A DNA stretch of 64,000 nt, taken from Oscillospiraceae bacterium (lineage in GTDB: Bacteria; Bacillota; Clostridia; Oscillospirales; Oscillospiraceae). Position 1 is the stretch's first letter. Each line of letters begins with the position of its first letter. The notes beneath the pieces were generated by a model that searched no databases, was not told where the DNA came from, and saw only the letters and a program-made list of their open reading frames with translations. The translations under genes and the position numbers were made by a program. Of the stretch, positions 25,736 through 37,325 are shown piece after piece. The stretch covers positions 44,327-108,326 of the forward strand of contig CADAUZ010000007.1 in the NCBI GenBank assembly GCA_902791215.1. Direction: 5' to 3'.

Positions 25736-25818
25736 CGGTTTGTCGGGGGACAGGGTGGGTATCAGGATTGCCATATTCTGTAAATATAATCTTCTAATTT
25801 TCCTTTTAATGCTATTAT

Positions 25819-25847
25819 ATCATACCACAGAGCGCTTCGGTTTTCAA
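25819..25847 (-). promoter_or_regulatory. Promoter of the signalling operon
   Basis: On the minus strand TTGAAA (25847-25842), 17 bases, TATGAT (25824-25819). This gives a leader of about 115 bases before the GTG at 25697. A second TATAAT overlaps 4 bases further on. The leader holds the hairpin at 25713-25735; I could not match it to a riboswitch class. Confidence 0.6.
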
Positions 25848-25876
25848 TAGCTTCCTCTTTTTCCTTACTGTCGGAG

Positions 25877-26097
25877 CTGTAAAAAAAGTTCCTTCATCAA
25901 GAACACAGTAATATCACCACCGTAGGGGCCGACGCCCCCGGCGGCCCGGCAGAAAGAATCATAAAAATATGCATTGCCCCCGGCGAATCCGTAACACTGT
26001 ACGTTTTCGCCGGGGGCTGTTTGCTTTATTATTGGGCTATACCGCACGGGCCGCCGTTGGCGTCGGCCCCTACACTGGCAATTGACTTTTTTCGCAA
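25877..26097 (-). repeat. MITE-like repeat, copy A
   Basis: About 220 bases. The core 25922-26073 is bounded by GTAGGGGCCGACGCC and its inverted copy GGCGTCGGCCCCTAC. An inner inverted pair CCCCCGGCGAA/TTCGCCGGGGG lies inside that. The homology with copy B (39486-39710, opposite orientation) continues outside the core on both sides (AAGTCAATTG on one, ACTGTGTTC-TGATGA on the other). No transposase is present, so it is probably a non-autonomous element. It fills the gap between the PLP-enzyme gene and the signalling operon promoter. Confidence 0.75.
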
Positions 26098-26126
26098 CCC
26101 CGAAGGGGCGTTCAGGATGACGTATC

Positions 26127-27248
26127 TTATCCCGCAGCGCTGCACAACTCACTGACAGCGGCGCAGCAGACTTTCACATCCTCACGTTTGACAAATGGCG
26201 AAAAGCTCATGCGCAGCGTGCCGGTGTCGAGCGTTGCGGCGCTGCGGTGGGCAAGCGGCGCGCAGTGGAGCCCGCTTCTCATACAGATCCCGCGCTCGGA
26301 CAGAAGCTGGGCCGTCTCGTCGCAATCGCGGCCCCGGATGCGAAGGGAGAGAACACCGCTCTGTGTGCCTTCCGCTCCGGTAAACAGCTCGACTCCCTCC
26401 ACTCCCCGAAGCCGGGAAACGGTGTCGTGAAGAAGCAGCTGCTCCGTGCGCATGATGTGGGGCAAGCCCATCTTTGAGACATAGTCCATACCCGCCATCA
26501 TCCCCGCGATGCCGGGTACATTGTGGGTTCCCGCCTCCAGGCGGTCGGGCAGGTAGTCCGGCATCTGCTGCAGAAGGCTGTCGGAGCCGGAGCCGCCCGA
26601 CAGAAGCGGCTCTCCCCTCTCCCCGCAAAGAAGCAGGCCGGTCCCCTGCGGTCCGAGCAGGCCCTTGTGCCCGGGCATGGCGACAAACGCCGCGCCGAGC
26701 TTTTGAAAATCCACGGGGAGCACGCCCGCCGCCTGGGAGGCGTCCACGATCAGCGGCACGCCCCGCCTTTCGCACAGGGCCGCGATTTCATATACGGGCA
26801 GGATGAAGCCGAAGACGTTGGAGACCATGGTGCACACCGCAAGCTCCGCGCCTCTGATGCGTTCCTCAAAGGCCCGCAGGCAGGCCGCCTGATCGAATAG
26901 GGGCGACTCGGCGACGATGATCTCCGTCCCCAGGGCCTTGAGCGGACGGGTGACGGCGTTGTGCTCATAGCCCGAAATCAGCACCTTTGTCCCCGGCTTT
27001 GCCAGCGACCGGATGGCGATATTCAGGCCGTGGGTTGCGTTCATGGTAAAGACGACGTTCGCGGGGTCGGGGACGTTAAAGAGCGCCGCCGCCTTTTCCC
27101 GGCAGCGGTATACAAGCCCGGATGCCCGCATGGCGGCCTTGTGCCCGCCGCGGCCCGGGCTTGCGCAGGTCTGCATGGCCCGCACCATGGCGCGCGCGAC
27201 CGCCGGGGGCTTTATGAGTGTTGTGGCCGCGTTATCGAGATAGATCAT
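26127..27248 (-). CDS. Cysteine-desulfurase-family PLP enzyme (aminotransferase class V)
   Basis: 373 residues from ATG 27248 (MIYLDNAATT), chosen for GGGAGG 9 bases upstream. An ATG two codons earlier is possible. Fold-type I PLP enzyme: YLDNAATT start, DASQAAG binding segment, PGHKG with the PLP lysine, and a C-terminal SGLHCAPLAH cysteine loop. It resembles the cysteine-desulfurase subfamily found beside DUF3343 genes in clusters for selenium-dependent molybdenum hydroxylases. It would release S or Se from cysteine or selenocysteine. Only the DUF3343 partner is here; no yqeB/xdh-type genes follow, so the exact substrate is unproven. Confidence 0.88.
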   Translation of the reverse strand: MIYLDNAATTLIKPPAVARAMVRAMQTCASPGRGGHKAAMRASGLVYRCREKAAALFNVPDPANVVFTMNATHGLNIAIRSLAKPGTKVLISGYEHNAVTRPLKALGTEIIVAESPLFDQAACLRAFEERIRGAELAVCTMVSNVFGFILPVYEIAALCERRGVPLIVDASQAAGVLPVDFQKLGAAFVAMPGHKGLLGPQGTGLLLCGERGEPLLSGGSGSDSLLQQMPDYLPDRLEAGTHNVPGIAGMMAGMDYVSKMGLPHIMRTEQLLLHDTVSRLRGVEGVELFTGAEGTQSGVLSLRIRGRDCDETAQLLSERGICMRSGLHCAPLAHRSAATLDTGTLRMSFSPFVKREDVKVCCAAVSELCSAAG

Positions 27249-27495
27249 TTTCATGAGCCTCCCGGTAGCTGCCGTCGGCCTCGCGCAGATAGACCTTTCC
27301 CGTCAGCAGCCCCGCGCTTTTGAGCAGGCTTACCGCCTCCCCCAGACGCCGGTAAAGGCTGAGTGCATAGCCGCAGCCGTTTGCGCGCAGGTGCTGGGGC
27401 GCCTTGACGACGGTCGCACCGATGCCGCGCCGTTCCAGCACCAGCGCAGCACGCTGGGCATTCGTCAGGGATTTGCACATGATCAGATATTTCAT
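27232..27495 (-). CDS. DUF3343 family small protein
   Basis: 87 residues from ATG 27495 (MKYLIMCKSLTNAQRAALVL), with GGAGG 7 bases upstream. DUF3343 proteins are small, often found beside cysteine-desulfurase-like enzymes and SirA/YedF-type genes, and have been suggested to carry sulfur or selenium. Cys7 is a candidate carrier. It overlaps the next gene by about 17 bases, so the two are co-translated. Function is by association only. Confidence 0.8.
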   Translation of the reverse strand: MKYLIMCKSLTNAQRAALVLERRGIGATVVKAPQHLRANGCGYALSLYRRLGEAVSLLKSAGLLTGKVYLREADGSYREAHENDLSR

Positions 27496-27513
27496 AAAAA
27501 AACCTCCGAAAAG

Positions 27514-27562
27514 GCAAAAGGAGATCCGCCCCATTCACCCATGGAGCGGATCTCCTTTGCCG
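27514..27562 (-). terminator. Terminator after ispF
   Basis: GGCAAAAGGAGATCCGC and its complement GCGGATCTCCTTTGCC form a stem of about 15 bp, followed on the minus strand by TTTTCGG. It isolates ispDF from the DUF3343 gene. Confidence 0.7.
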
Positions 27563-27619
27563 TATACTCACACAGGAACAAAACATCCTATGCGTTCCGG
27601 GCGGTATTTGTTATTGATT

Positions 27620-28093
27620 TTACAGCTCTTCCAGCAGCGCGACGCTGTGGGCCGCGATGCCGAGGCCCTCCCCGGTAAAGCCCAGGTGCTCTTCGGTCGT
27701 GGCCTTCACGCTGACGCGGGACACATCGACGCTCATGGCCTTCGCCAGCTTTTCGCGCATGGCGGGGATGTAAGGCGCAAGCTTGGGACGCTGGGCAATG
27801 ACGGTGCAGTCGACGTTTCCGACGCGATAGCCCGCGTCAGCGACGACGGCGCATACCTTCTTTAATAATTCCACGCTGTCCGCGCCCGCGTAGTCGGGGT
27901 CGTTGTCGGGAAAGAGCTTGCCGATATCCCCCAGCGCCGCCGCGCCCAGGAGCGCGTCCATCAGCGCGTGAGTCAGAACATCCGCGTCCGAGTGGCCCAG
28001 CAGGCCCTTTTCATAGGGAACTTCGATGCCGCCGAGGATGAGCTTTCGCCCTTCTACCAGCTTATGCACATCATACCCATGTCCGATTCGCAT
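27620..28093 (-). CDS. ispF: IspF, 2-C-methyl-D-erythritol 2,4-cyclodiphosphate synthase
   Basis: 157 residues, standard length. Fifth step of the non-mevalonate isoprenoid pathway: cyclises CDP-ME-2-phosphate to MEcPP with loss of CMP. Zinc ligands are in GHGYDVHKL (Asp8, His10) and the conserved [17 protein letters not shown] block. The C-terminal [12 protein letters not shown] motif is intact. It overlaps ispD by 23 bases. Confidence 0.97.
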   Translation of the reverse strand: MRIGHGYDVHKLVEGRKLILGGIEVPYEKGLLGHSDADVLTHALMDALLGAAALGDIGKLFPDNDPDYAGADSVELLKKVCAVVADAGYRVGNVDCTVIAQRPKLAPYIPAMREKLAKAMSVDVSRVSVKATTEEHLGFTGEGLGIAAHSVALLEEL

Positions 28094-28814
28094 TCCAGTC
28101 CCCCCTGTCCTCGACGATCGCCTTCGCCGTGACCATGTCCTCCGGCGTGGTGATCTTGATATTGGTAAGCTCCCCCTCCACGGTGATGGTCTTGACGCCC
28201 ATCATATCCATGGCGGAGCAGTCGTCCGTCAGCGCCAGGTTCTTCTCGACCGCCTTGGTGAGCGCGCCCTTGATAAGATCCGCTTCGAAGACCTGCGGGG
28301 TCTGCACACGTCTCGTCACGGAGCGGTCCAGCGTGCCGGTAATGAAGCCTCTCTCGTCCACGACCTTGAGCGTGTCGGTGCTGGCGACCGCCGGGACCGC
28401 CGCGCGGTAAGCTCTCGCCGCCTCGATGGTCCGGGTGATCAGCTCCTGGCTCACGAGCGGGCGCGCCCCGTCGTGGATGGCGATCAGCTCCGCCCCGTGG
28501 CGGCAGGCCGAGACCCCGGCCAGGGCCGATTCCATGCGCGTCGCGCCGCCGCTGACCACCTGCTTGACCTTGTGCAGGCCGTTTTTGAAGCACATGTCGG
28601 CGATCTCTTCCAGCTTTTCGGTTTTGGTGACAATGATGATCTCGTCCACATTCTCGTTGTTTTCAAAGGCCAGCACCGTTCTGGCCAGCACCGGCATGGC
28701 CCCGAGCTTCATCATGATCTTGTCGCTCCCCATGCGCTGCGAGCTTCCGGCTGCCACGATGACCGCCGAGCAGCTCGGCTTTTCCTTTTTGCACTTAAAC
28801 GGACAGGACTTCAT
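28071..28814 (-). CDS. ispD: IspD, 2-C-methyl-D-erythritol 4-phosphate cytidylyltransferase
   Basis: 247 residues from ATG 28814 ([15 protein letters not shown]), with GGAGGGGAG just upstream. An upstream in-frame TTG is unlikely. Makes CDP-ME from MEP and CTP. The nucleotide loop [22 protein letters not shown], and RVQTPQVFE blocks are intact. An odd feature is a 15-residue cysteine- and lysine-rich N-terminal extension with three cysteines before the core begins at AVIVAAG. Directly upstream of ispF in the same transcript. Confidence 0.95.
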   Translation of the reverse strand: MKSCPFKCKKEKPSCSAVIVAAGSSQRMGSDKIMMKLGAMPVLARTVLAFENNENVDEIIIVTKTEKLEEIADMCFKNGLHKVKQVVSGGATRMESALAGVSACRHGAELIAIHDGARPLVSQELITRTIEAARAYRAAVPAVASTDTLKVVDERGFITGTLDRSVTRRVQTPQVFEADLIKGALTKAVEKNLALTDDCSAMDMMGVKTITVEGELTNIKITTPEDMVTAKAIVEDRGDWNANRTWV

Positions 28815-28836
28815 CTTACTCCCCTCCAATCAGGTT

Positions 28837-29868
28837 TTATCCCTTCAACTGGCGCTTTCTATAGAAGTTCATCATGCCGTCCTGGAGCATGTCCAGGTGC
28901 ATGAGCATCTTGCCCGCCCCGTAGGCGGCGCAGGAGACCGCGTCGTCCACCACCATGGTGCGGATGCCGGTGGAGCGCTCGATGAGGCGGTCGATGCCGT
29001 AGATGAGGCTGCCGCCGCCGGACATGATGATGCCGTTTTTGTCGAGGTCACCCACGAGCTGGGGCGGCGTGCTCTCGAGCACGATGTGAATGGTCTCGAG
29101 GATGCGGTTCATGGGCTCGACAAAGGCCTCGATGAGCTCCGTGGAGCTTACCTTCACGGTCTTTGGCAGGCCGTTTGACAGATCACGGCCCTTGACCTCC
29201 TCGACGCTGATGTCGGGGCGCTGGATGACGCAGCCGATGCTGCGCTTGAGCTCCTCGGCGGTGCTCAGGCCGATGAGCAGGTCGTACTTGCGGCGGATGA
29301 ATTTGACGATGGATTCATCGAAGCTGGTGCCGGCAACCTTGATGGACTGGCACTCCACGACGCCGCCGCCCGAGACGACCGCGACCTCCGTCGTGCCGCC
29401 GCCGATGTCGATGACCATGTGGCCGTCGGCCTTGGAGATGTCGACGCCCGCGCCCATGGCGGTGGCGACGGCGGTCTCCAGGAGGTACACCTTCCTGGCG
29501 CCCGCCTCGATGGCGGCGTCAATAACGGCGCGCTCCTCCACGCCGGTGATGGAGCTCGGCACGCAGGCCAGCACGCAGGGCTTAAAGAGGCTGAAGGAGG
29601 TGATGCGGCTGACAAGCTCGCGCAGCATTTGGGCCGTGATCTCATAGTCGGAGATGACGCCGGCGTTGACCGGGTGGATGGCCACGATGTTCGCGGGCGT
29701 TCTGCCCAGCATTTTCTGTGCGTCCTGGCCGATTTTCAGGATCTTGCCGCTGAACTTGTCCACCGCCACGACGGTGGGTTCTCTGGCCACGACGCCCTTG
29801 CCCTGCACAAACAGCAGAGTCGACGAGGTGCCAAGGTCCACGGCTATATCTCTCTCAAACAGATTCAT
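28837..29868 (-). CDS. mreB: MreB/Mbl-family actin-like shape protein
   Basis: 343 residues from ATG 29868 (MNLFERDIAVDLGTSS), with AAGGAG 7 bases upstream. An ATP-binding bacterial actin that guides side-wall peptidoglycan synthesis. Phosphate-1 loop DLGTSSTLLF, phosphate-2 VIDIGGGTTEVAVVS and the adenosine motif MSGGGSLIYGI are all present. mreC and mreD are not adjacent, so this may be the Mbl/MreBH type; the paralogue cannot be fixed from sequence alone. It lies between comF and ispD. Confidence 0.93.
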   Translation of the reverse strand: MNLFERDIAVDLGTSSTLLFVQGKGVVAREPTVVAVDKFSGKILKIGQDAQKMLGRTPANIVAIHPVNAGVISDYEITAQMLRELVSRITSFSLFKPCVLACVPSSITGVEERAVIDAAIEAGARKVYLLETAVATAMGAGVDISKADGHMVIDIGGGTTEVAVVSGGGVVECQSIKVAGTSFDESIVKFIRRKYDLLIGLSTAEELKRSIGCVIQRPDISVEEVKGRDLSNGLPKTVKVSSTELIEAFVEPMNRILETIHIVLESTPPQLVGDLDKNGIIMSGGGSLIYGIDRLIERSTGIRTMVVDDAVSCAAYGAGKMLMHLDMLQDGMMNFYRKRQLKG

Positions 29869-29879
29869 GCTTCTACTCC

Positions 29880-30524
29880 TTAATGCCTCGAGGCCGCTGC
29901 CGCCGCATAAACTTCGGCGCACCCGGCCTTTCTGAGCTCCGACGCGCACTCGGAGAGTGTCGCGCCGGTGGTGACAATATCGTCAATGACCAGCACCCGC
30001 CTGCCCTTCGCCTTCTCGCTCGCGCAGCAGACATAGACGCCCTTCGCGTTGTTCCGCCGTGCCTCGGCGTCATGAATGCCGGACTGGGGTCTGGTGTCGA
30101 TTTTCTTTTTCAGCAGTTTTTCACAGGGGATGCCCAGTCTCTTTGCCGTCTCCTCCGCGAGGATGCGGGCCTGGTCATAGCCGCGCTTTCTGAGACGGCG
30201 GCGGCTCAGGGGCACCCACGTAATAATATCGCAGGAAATGTCCGATTCGTCAATACATTTTGCGAGAAATTCCGCATACGCCGCCCCGTACGCGGTCACG
30301 CCGCGGAATTTGTAGCGCAGCAGGGACTCGCGGACCTGATCCTCATAGCGCAGCGGCGCCACGCACAAAAGCCCGTTTTTGAGCTCCCGCCGGGTGCCGG
30401 TGCCCGCATAGCGCCTGCGGCAGAAGCGGCAGACGCCGCGCTCGGCATCGTTTAAGAGTCTGCGGCAGAAGGCGCAGCGCGGCGGATAGAGCAGGTCCAG
30501 GAGCCAATTTACAAGCGCGTTCAT
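29880..30524 (-). CDS. ComF-family phosphoribosyltransferase-like protein
   Basis: 214 residues. An N-terminal zinc finger (CAFC...CRFC) is followed by a type I phosphoribosyltransferase fold with the PRPP-loop motif VLVIDDIVTTGAT. ComF proteins support DNA uptake in transformable species and appear elsewhere as amidophosphoribosyltransferase-like proteins of unclear role. The start overlaps the stop of recD2 by 4 bases, so helicase and ComF are coupled. This pairing suggests a DNA uptake or recombination function. Confidence 0.92.
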   Translation of the reverse strand: MNALVNWLLDLLYPPRCAFCRRLLNDAERGVCRFCRRRYAGTGTRRELKNGLLCVAPLRYEDQVRESLLRYKFRGVTAYGAAYAEFLAKCIDESDISCDIITWVPLSRRRLRKRGYDQARILAEETAKRLGIPCEKLLKKKIDTRPQSGIHDAEARRNNAKGVYVCCASEKAKGRRVLVIDDIVTTGATLSECASELRKAGCAEVYAAAAASRH

Positions 30525-32740
30525 AGACCGCAGAGCGCGCGCAGGCGCACACGCAGGGCCGTATAGCGTCTTGCCTGGCGGAAATTGTCGATCATGCGCT
30601 GCGCGACCGCGTCGTCCCCCACGAGGATCAGCAGCTCCTTGGCCCGCGTAACGGCGGTATAGAGGATGCTTCTTGTCATCAGCTGCTGGCTTGCCCCCGT
30701 CAGGGCCAGGATCACCGCGCGGTACTCGCTGCCCTGGGCCTTATGTACCGTCACCGCCCAGGCGTGCTCAAGCTCGGTCAGCGCGTCAAAGCCGTAGGTC
30801 GCAAGGTGGCCGTCAAAGTCTACCGTCAGGGTCTCGCTCTCCGGGTCGATCCTGCGCAGCACGCCCATGTCACCGTTATAGATGCCGGTGCCCGCCTCGG
30901 TATTGTTCGCGTTTTTCCAGAGAATATCATAATTGTTGCGGATCTGCATGACCCGGTCGCCCTCGCGGAAAACAGCGTCGCCGAAGGGCTTTTCCTTTTT
31001 GTCGGGCGAAGCGGGGTTCAGGACCTCCTGCAGTTTTTTATTGAGGTTCACGGTGCCGGTCTCCCCTTTTCTGGTCGGGGAAAGGACCTGGATCTCCTCC
31101 GGCGGGATGTGCATTTTATTCGGCAGGCGCACGGCGCAAAGCTCCGTGATCGTCTCCACGGCGCTCCCGCCCTGCAGACGCTTGAGGCGGAAGAAGTCCC
31201 GCGCGTTTTCGCCGAAATTCGGGTACTGCCCGTCTTTGATCATGTGGGCGTTTCGGATGATGTGGCTGCCCTCCCCCTGGCGGTGGATGAGCGACAGGGT
31301 GCCCGTCGCCACGACCTGGCTTCGGATGAGAGCGGAAAAAACATTGCCGGGGCCGACGGAGGGGAGCTGATCGGCATCACCCACCAGGATGAGCCGCGCG
31401 TCAGGCGGCAGCGCCCGCAGAAGGGCGTCCATCAGCAGAATATCCACCATGGAGCACTCGTCGAGGATGACAGCGTCACAGTCCAGGCGGTCGTTTTCCT
31501 TCTTGGTGAAGACCACGCGGTCGCCTTCCTCGTCAAACTTTGCCCCGAGAAGGCGGTGTACCGTCGCGGCCTCGCGCCCGGTGACCTCGGTCATGCGCTT
31601 GGCTGCCCTCCCGGTTGGGGCGCAGAGCAGGGTCTTTAATCCCAGCTCGTCAAACATGGCGAGGATCGCGCGGATGCAGGTGGTCTTGCCCGTGCCGGGG
31701 CCGCCGGTGAGCACCATCAATTGGTTATCGAGCGCCATGCCGATCGCCTGCCGCTGGGCGGGGTCATAGCTGACGCGCTGCTGCACCTCGAGCCTGCTCA
31801 AGAACTTTTCGGTGTTGAGGCGTTCCTTGAAGTGCCGTTTTGCCATGCGGGCAAAGGTCTCGGCCGCGTGGGTCTCGGCATCGTACAGCTCCGGCAGGTA
31901 GCAGGCTTTGACTCCGGCGATCTCCTCATAGCGGAGATGATGCTCCTCGATGAGCTCCCCGATGCACTCGTCGGCCTCCTCAGCCTCCACGCCGATGAGC
32001 TCCGCCGTCACGGCGGCGAGCTTTTCGCGCGGGATGAAGCAGTGGCCGTTGCCGGTATTGTGTATAAGCTCGAACAGGAGTGCCGCGGCAATGCGGTTTT
32101 TGCTGTTGCCGCCCATGCCGAGTCCGAGGGCCATGGTGTCCGCCTCCCGGAAGGTGGCGCCGATGAGCGTGGAGCACAGAAGGTACGGGTTTTCCCGCAG
32201 CTGCTCGAGGGCCTTGTCGCCGTAATACTTGTAGGCGCGCAGGGCCAGGATCGGGCGCAGGCCGAAGGAGCAGACAAACTCCATCAGCATTCTCAGTCCC
32301 GCCTGCTGGCGGAAGCTCTTGGAAATCTGCCGGGCCTTGGCAGTGCTGATGCCTCGGACCTCACTGAGCTCCTGGGGCCGGTTCAGGATCACGTCCAGGG
32401 TCTTGTCACCGAAGCGGTCCACGATCAGGGACGCGGTCGCGGGGCCGACGCCCTTGACCGAGCCGCCCGCGAGAAACTGGTAGATGGCGGGGCCGGAGGA
32501 CGGCAGAAAGCGCTGGGCGTATTCGGCCTTGAACTGCCTGCCGTGGACATTGTGATTCATCCACTCGCCGCTTGCGATCATGGATTCACCGGGCGCGGCA
32601 AAGGGGAAGCAGCCCACGACCGTCACCGCCTCGCCGCTGTCGGCGCGCAGGCGCAGGACCGTATAGCCGTTTTCTTCATTTTTAAAAATGACCGTTTCAA
32701 CCGTGCCGGTCAGCTCCTGGTATTCCAGCTCCTGGTCCAT
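30521..32740 (-). CDS. recD2: RecD2, 5'-3' DNA helicase
   Basis: 739 residues, usual RecD2 length. An N-terminal OB-like domain and tandem helix-hairpin-helix motifs (around KGVGPATASLI and SEVRGISTAKA) precede the SF1B helicase core. The core has Walker A GGPGTGKTT, DECSMVD, GDADQLPSVGPG, and the C-terminal VTVHKAQGSEY and YTAVTRAKELL motifs. RecD2 is a RecBC-independent helicase for repair and replication-fork problems. Followed by comF with a 4-base overlap. Confidence 0.95.
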   Translation of the reverse strand: MDQELEYQELTGTVETVIFKNEENGYTVLRLRADSGEAVTVVGCFPFAAPGESMIASGEWMNHNVHGRQFKAEYAQRFLPSSGPAIYQFLAGGSVKGVGPATASLIVDRFGDKTLDVILNRPQELSEVRGISTAKARQISKSFRQQAGLRMLMEFVCSFGLRPILALRAYKYYGDKALEQLRENPYLLCSTLIGATFREADTMALGLGMGGNSKNRIAAALLFELIHNTGNGHCFIPREKLAAVTAELIGVEAEEADECIGELIEEHHLRYEEIAGVKACYLPELYDAETHAAETFARMAKRHFKERLNTEKFLSRLEVQQRVSYDPAQRQAIGMALDNQLMVLTGGPGTGKTTCIRAILAMFDELGLKTLLCAPTGRAAKRMTEVTGREAATVHRLLGAKFDEEGDRVVFTKKENDRLDCDAVILDECSMVDILLMDALLRALPPDARLILVGDADQLPSVGPGNVFSALIRSQVVATGTLSLIHRQGEGSHIIRNAHMIKDGQYPNFGENARDFFRLKRLQGGSAVETITELCAVRLPNKMHIPPEEIQVLSPTRKGETGTVNLNKKLQEVLNPASPDKKEKPFGDAVFREGDRVMQIRNNYDILWKNANNTEAGTGIYNGDMGVLRRIDPESETLTVDFDGHLATYGFDALTELEHAWAVTVHKAQGSEYRAVILALTGASQQLMTRSILYTAVTRAKELLILVGDDAVAQRMIDNFRQARRYTALRVRLRALCGL

Positions 32741-32761
32741 GGGACACCTCGCGGTAAAATG

Positions 32762-35590
<2,829 letters not shown>

Positions 35591-35601
35591 AGATGTATCT
35601 C

Positions 35602-36078
35602 CTAAACAATGAGGTCGGCGGTCTTGCCGCGTGTAATTCTGATAAGCGCGTCGGGCGCAAGCTCCGCCTGCGCGCCGATCTTCCCGGCGCTGACGGCGAT
35701 GGTCTTCTGGTCAAGGCAGCTTTCGTGATAAAAGGTCTCGAACTGCTTTTTCATCCCGAGGGGTGAGCAGCCGCCGCGCACGTAGCCCGTGAGGGCGTTT
35801 ATTTCGCTGACGTGGATCATGGCGATGGACTTCTCCCCCGCCGCTTTTGCCGCTTTTTTCAGGTCGAGCTCCTCCGCCACGGGAATGACAAAGACATAGT
35901 TTTTCTTGCTCGCCCCGACCGTTACCAGCGTTTTGAAAACCTGCGCCGGGTCAAGTCCTGTAAGCTTTGCCACCGTGACGCCGTCCACCGCCTCGTCCCC
36001 GTGGGGATAGCTGTGGGCGGTATAGGGGATCTTTTTCTGTTCGAGCACCCGCATGACATTGGTTTTCTGTTCCGCCAT
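35602..36078 (-). CDS. ybaK: YbaK/EbsC-type Cys-tRNA(Pro) deacylase
   Basis: 158 residues. Clears cysteine misloaded on tRNA-Pro. The family features are [20 protein letters not shown] at the N-terminus (in the track of YbaK), the catalytic lysine in QVFKTLV, and the [13 protein letters not shown] motif. It lies 11 bases upstream of uvrA and may be co-transcribed with it. Confidence 0.94.
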   Translation of the reverse strand: MAEQKTNVMRVLEQKKIPYTAHSYPHGDEAVDGVTVAKLTGLDPAQVFKTLVTVGASKKNYVFVIPVAEELDLKKAAKAAGEKSIAMIHVSEINALTGYVRGGCSPLGMKKQFETFYHESCLDQKTIAVSAGKIGAQAELAPDALIRITRGKTADLIV

Positions 36079-36190
36079 CAGTGCGCCCCCTTTGCCGTTA
36101 TTTTCGTAACTTGTATAGTATAACGCATTTTTTTCTCCGTTTCAACCGTCCGATTCGATATATTCCCTAAAAATCTTTTTAAAACACAAA

Positions 36191-36212
36191 ACCGGGCTCG
36201 GCTGAGCCCGGT
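36191..36212 (-). terminator. Terminator after tetR (36225-36782)
   Basis: ACCGGGCTC-4-GAGCCCGGT stem; on the minus strand followed by TTTTGTGTTTT. Confidence 0.8.
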
Positions 36213-36224
36213 CAGGGATACTGT

Positions 36225-36782
36225 TCAATTCTTCTGAAAGCGTTCCATGATGTTCTCGATGCTGTTGTCGAGCACCCTGAGCACCTTGTCGGTGGCGATC
36301 TCCTTGGGAAGCTGCATGCCCTGATCCATCCACTGAGAGATGAGACCGACGACAATGTTGGAATAAAACTCCACGATGAACTCAAAATCCTGCCGGTCGA
36401 TGGAGCGATTCTCCGCCACGATCTCCGAGAAGCTGCGGATACACTCGCGCAGTCTCCCCTTGATGTAGCGCAGCATGTACAGGCGGCTGTTGGAGTTGTA
36501 GACATTCAGCGCAAAGGTGGAGTTGTCGTACAGGTATTTGAACCACAGCGTCACATCGTGCTTCCAGTTGTCGTAGACCACCTCGCTCGGGAGATTGGCG
36601 TTGGCATCTTCCTCAAAGACCCACTCGAGCAGATCGTACACATCGTCAAAATGATAGTAGAAGGTCTGGCGGCTGACCCCGCAGGTCTCCACAAGGTCGT
36701 TGACGGTAATGCGGTCGATGGGCTTGATGACCATCATTTTCTTCAGCACGTCCGCAAGCGCTTTTTTTGTCGAAGTCGCCAT
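36225..36782 (-). CDS. TetR/AcrR-family regulator (DhaS-like)
   Basis: 185 residues. Helix-turn-helix at about 22-45 (RITVNDLVETCGVSRQTFYYHFDDVYDLLEWVF, in the usual TetR arrangement) followed by a helical ligand/dimer domain of the TetR_C_8 kind. This subfamily includes DhaS-like regulators that use a bound co-activator and unknown-target regulators in Clostridia. It is divergent from the ArsC/Spx-like gene at 36944, its most obvious target besides itself. A minus-strand promoter (TTCCAA, 17 bases, TATAAT) lies at about 36821-36849. Confidence 0.9.
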   Translation of the reverse strand: MATSTKKALADVLKKMMVIKPIDRITVNDLVETCGVSRQTFYYHFDDVYDLLEWVFEEDANANLPSEVVYDNWKHDVTLWFKYLYDNSTFALNVYNSNSRLYMLRYIKGRLRECIRSFSEIVAENRSIDRQDFEFIVEFYSNIVVGLISQWMDQGMQLPKEIATDKVLRVLDNSIENIMERFQKN

Positions 36783-36891
36783 GGTGATTCCTCCGGAGCA
36801 TTGGGATTAATAAAGATATTATAGCACAAGACATTTTGAATTGGAACACTTTTTTCACATTTTTGAGATTGTGTAAATACAAATTTTCATA

Positions 36892-36920
36892 TTGTACATC
36901 CCGCCCGTTTGTGGTAAAAT
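36892..36920 (+). promoter_or_regulatory. Promoter of the ArsC/Spx-like gene
   Basis: TTGTAC (36892-36897), 17 bases, TAAAAT (36915-36920); ribosome site AAAAGGAGG follows shortly after the predicted start. Confidence 0.65.
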
Positions 36921-36943
36921 ATCTTAAAAGGAGGATGAAAACC

Positions 36944-37291
36944 ATGACGATACTTTGTCTTGAAACCTGCACGACCTGCCGCAGAGCGCGCAAATGGCTG
37001 GATGACAGGGGTGTGGAATATACGGTACGTCCCATCCGGGAGGAGCACCCGAGTTATGAGGAACTTCACGACTGGTTGAAAAAGAGCGGGCTGCCGATCC
37101 GGCGCTTTTTCAACACCACCGGTGTGATGTACCGGGAGCTGGGGCTCAAGGACAAAATCGACACCATGAGCGAGGATGAACTGCTTAAGCTTCTTGCAGG
37201 CGACGGCATGCTGGTCAAGCGTCCGATTTTGGTGAGCGAGAAAGCCGTGATCCCGGGCTTTAACGAAAAGACCTGGGAAAAGGCTTTGTAA
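36944..37291 (+). CDS. ArsC/Spx-family thioredoxin-fold protein
   Basis: 115 residues from ATG 36944 (MTILCLETCTTCRRARKWL); AGGAGG is 9 bases upstream, while the earlier ATG touches the ribosome site. The CTTC motif at about residues 9-12, the KxxxW context and the C-terminal VKRPILV block are those of the ArsC/Spx/YffB superfamily. The family includes glutaredoxin-dependent arsenate reductases and RNA-polymerase-binding Spx. No arsenic genes are near, so an Spx- or YffB-like redox role is more likely. Divergent from tetR. Confidence 0.9.
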   Translation: MTILCLETCTTCRRARKWLDDRGVEYTVRPIREEHPSYEELHDWLKKSGLPIRRFFNTTGVMYRELGLKDKIDTMSEDELLKLLAGDGMLVKRPILVSEKAVIPGFNEKTWEKAL

Positions 37292-37296
37292 ATCAA

Positions 37297-37325
37297 AGAT
37301 GGGGCCGCAGCCCCGTCTTTTCTTA
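37297..37325 (+). terminator. Bidirectional terminator between convergent genes
   Basis: GATGGGGC-CGCA-GCCCCGTC followed by TTTTC on the plus strand and preceded by an A-rich stretch that gives a T run on the other. It serves the plus-strand ArsC/Spx-like gene and, overlapping its last codons, the SNF2 gene. Confidence 0.75.

Noticed and set aside
25698..25815. Named riboswitch (c-di-GMP, glutamine, ZTP or SAM) before the signalling operon
   Set aside because: I could not match the conserved core of any class by eye, so only a terminator-like hairpin is claimed.
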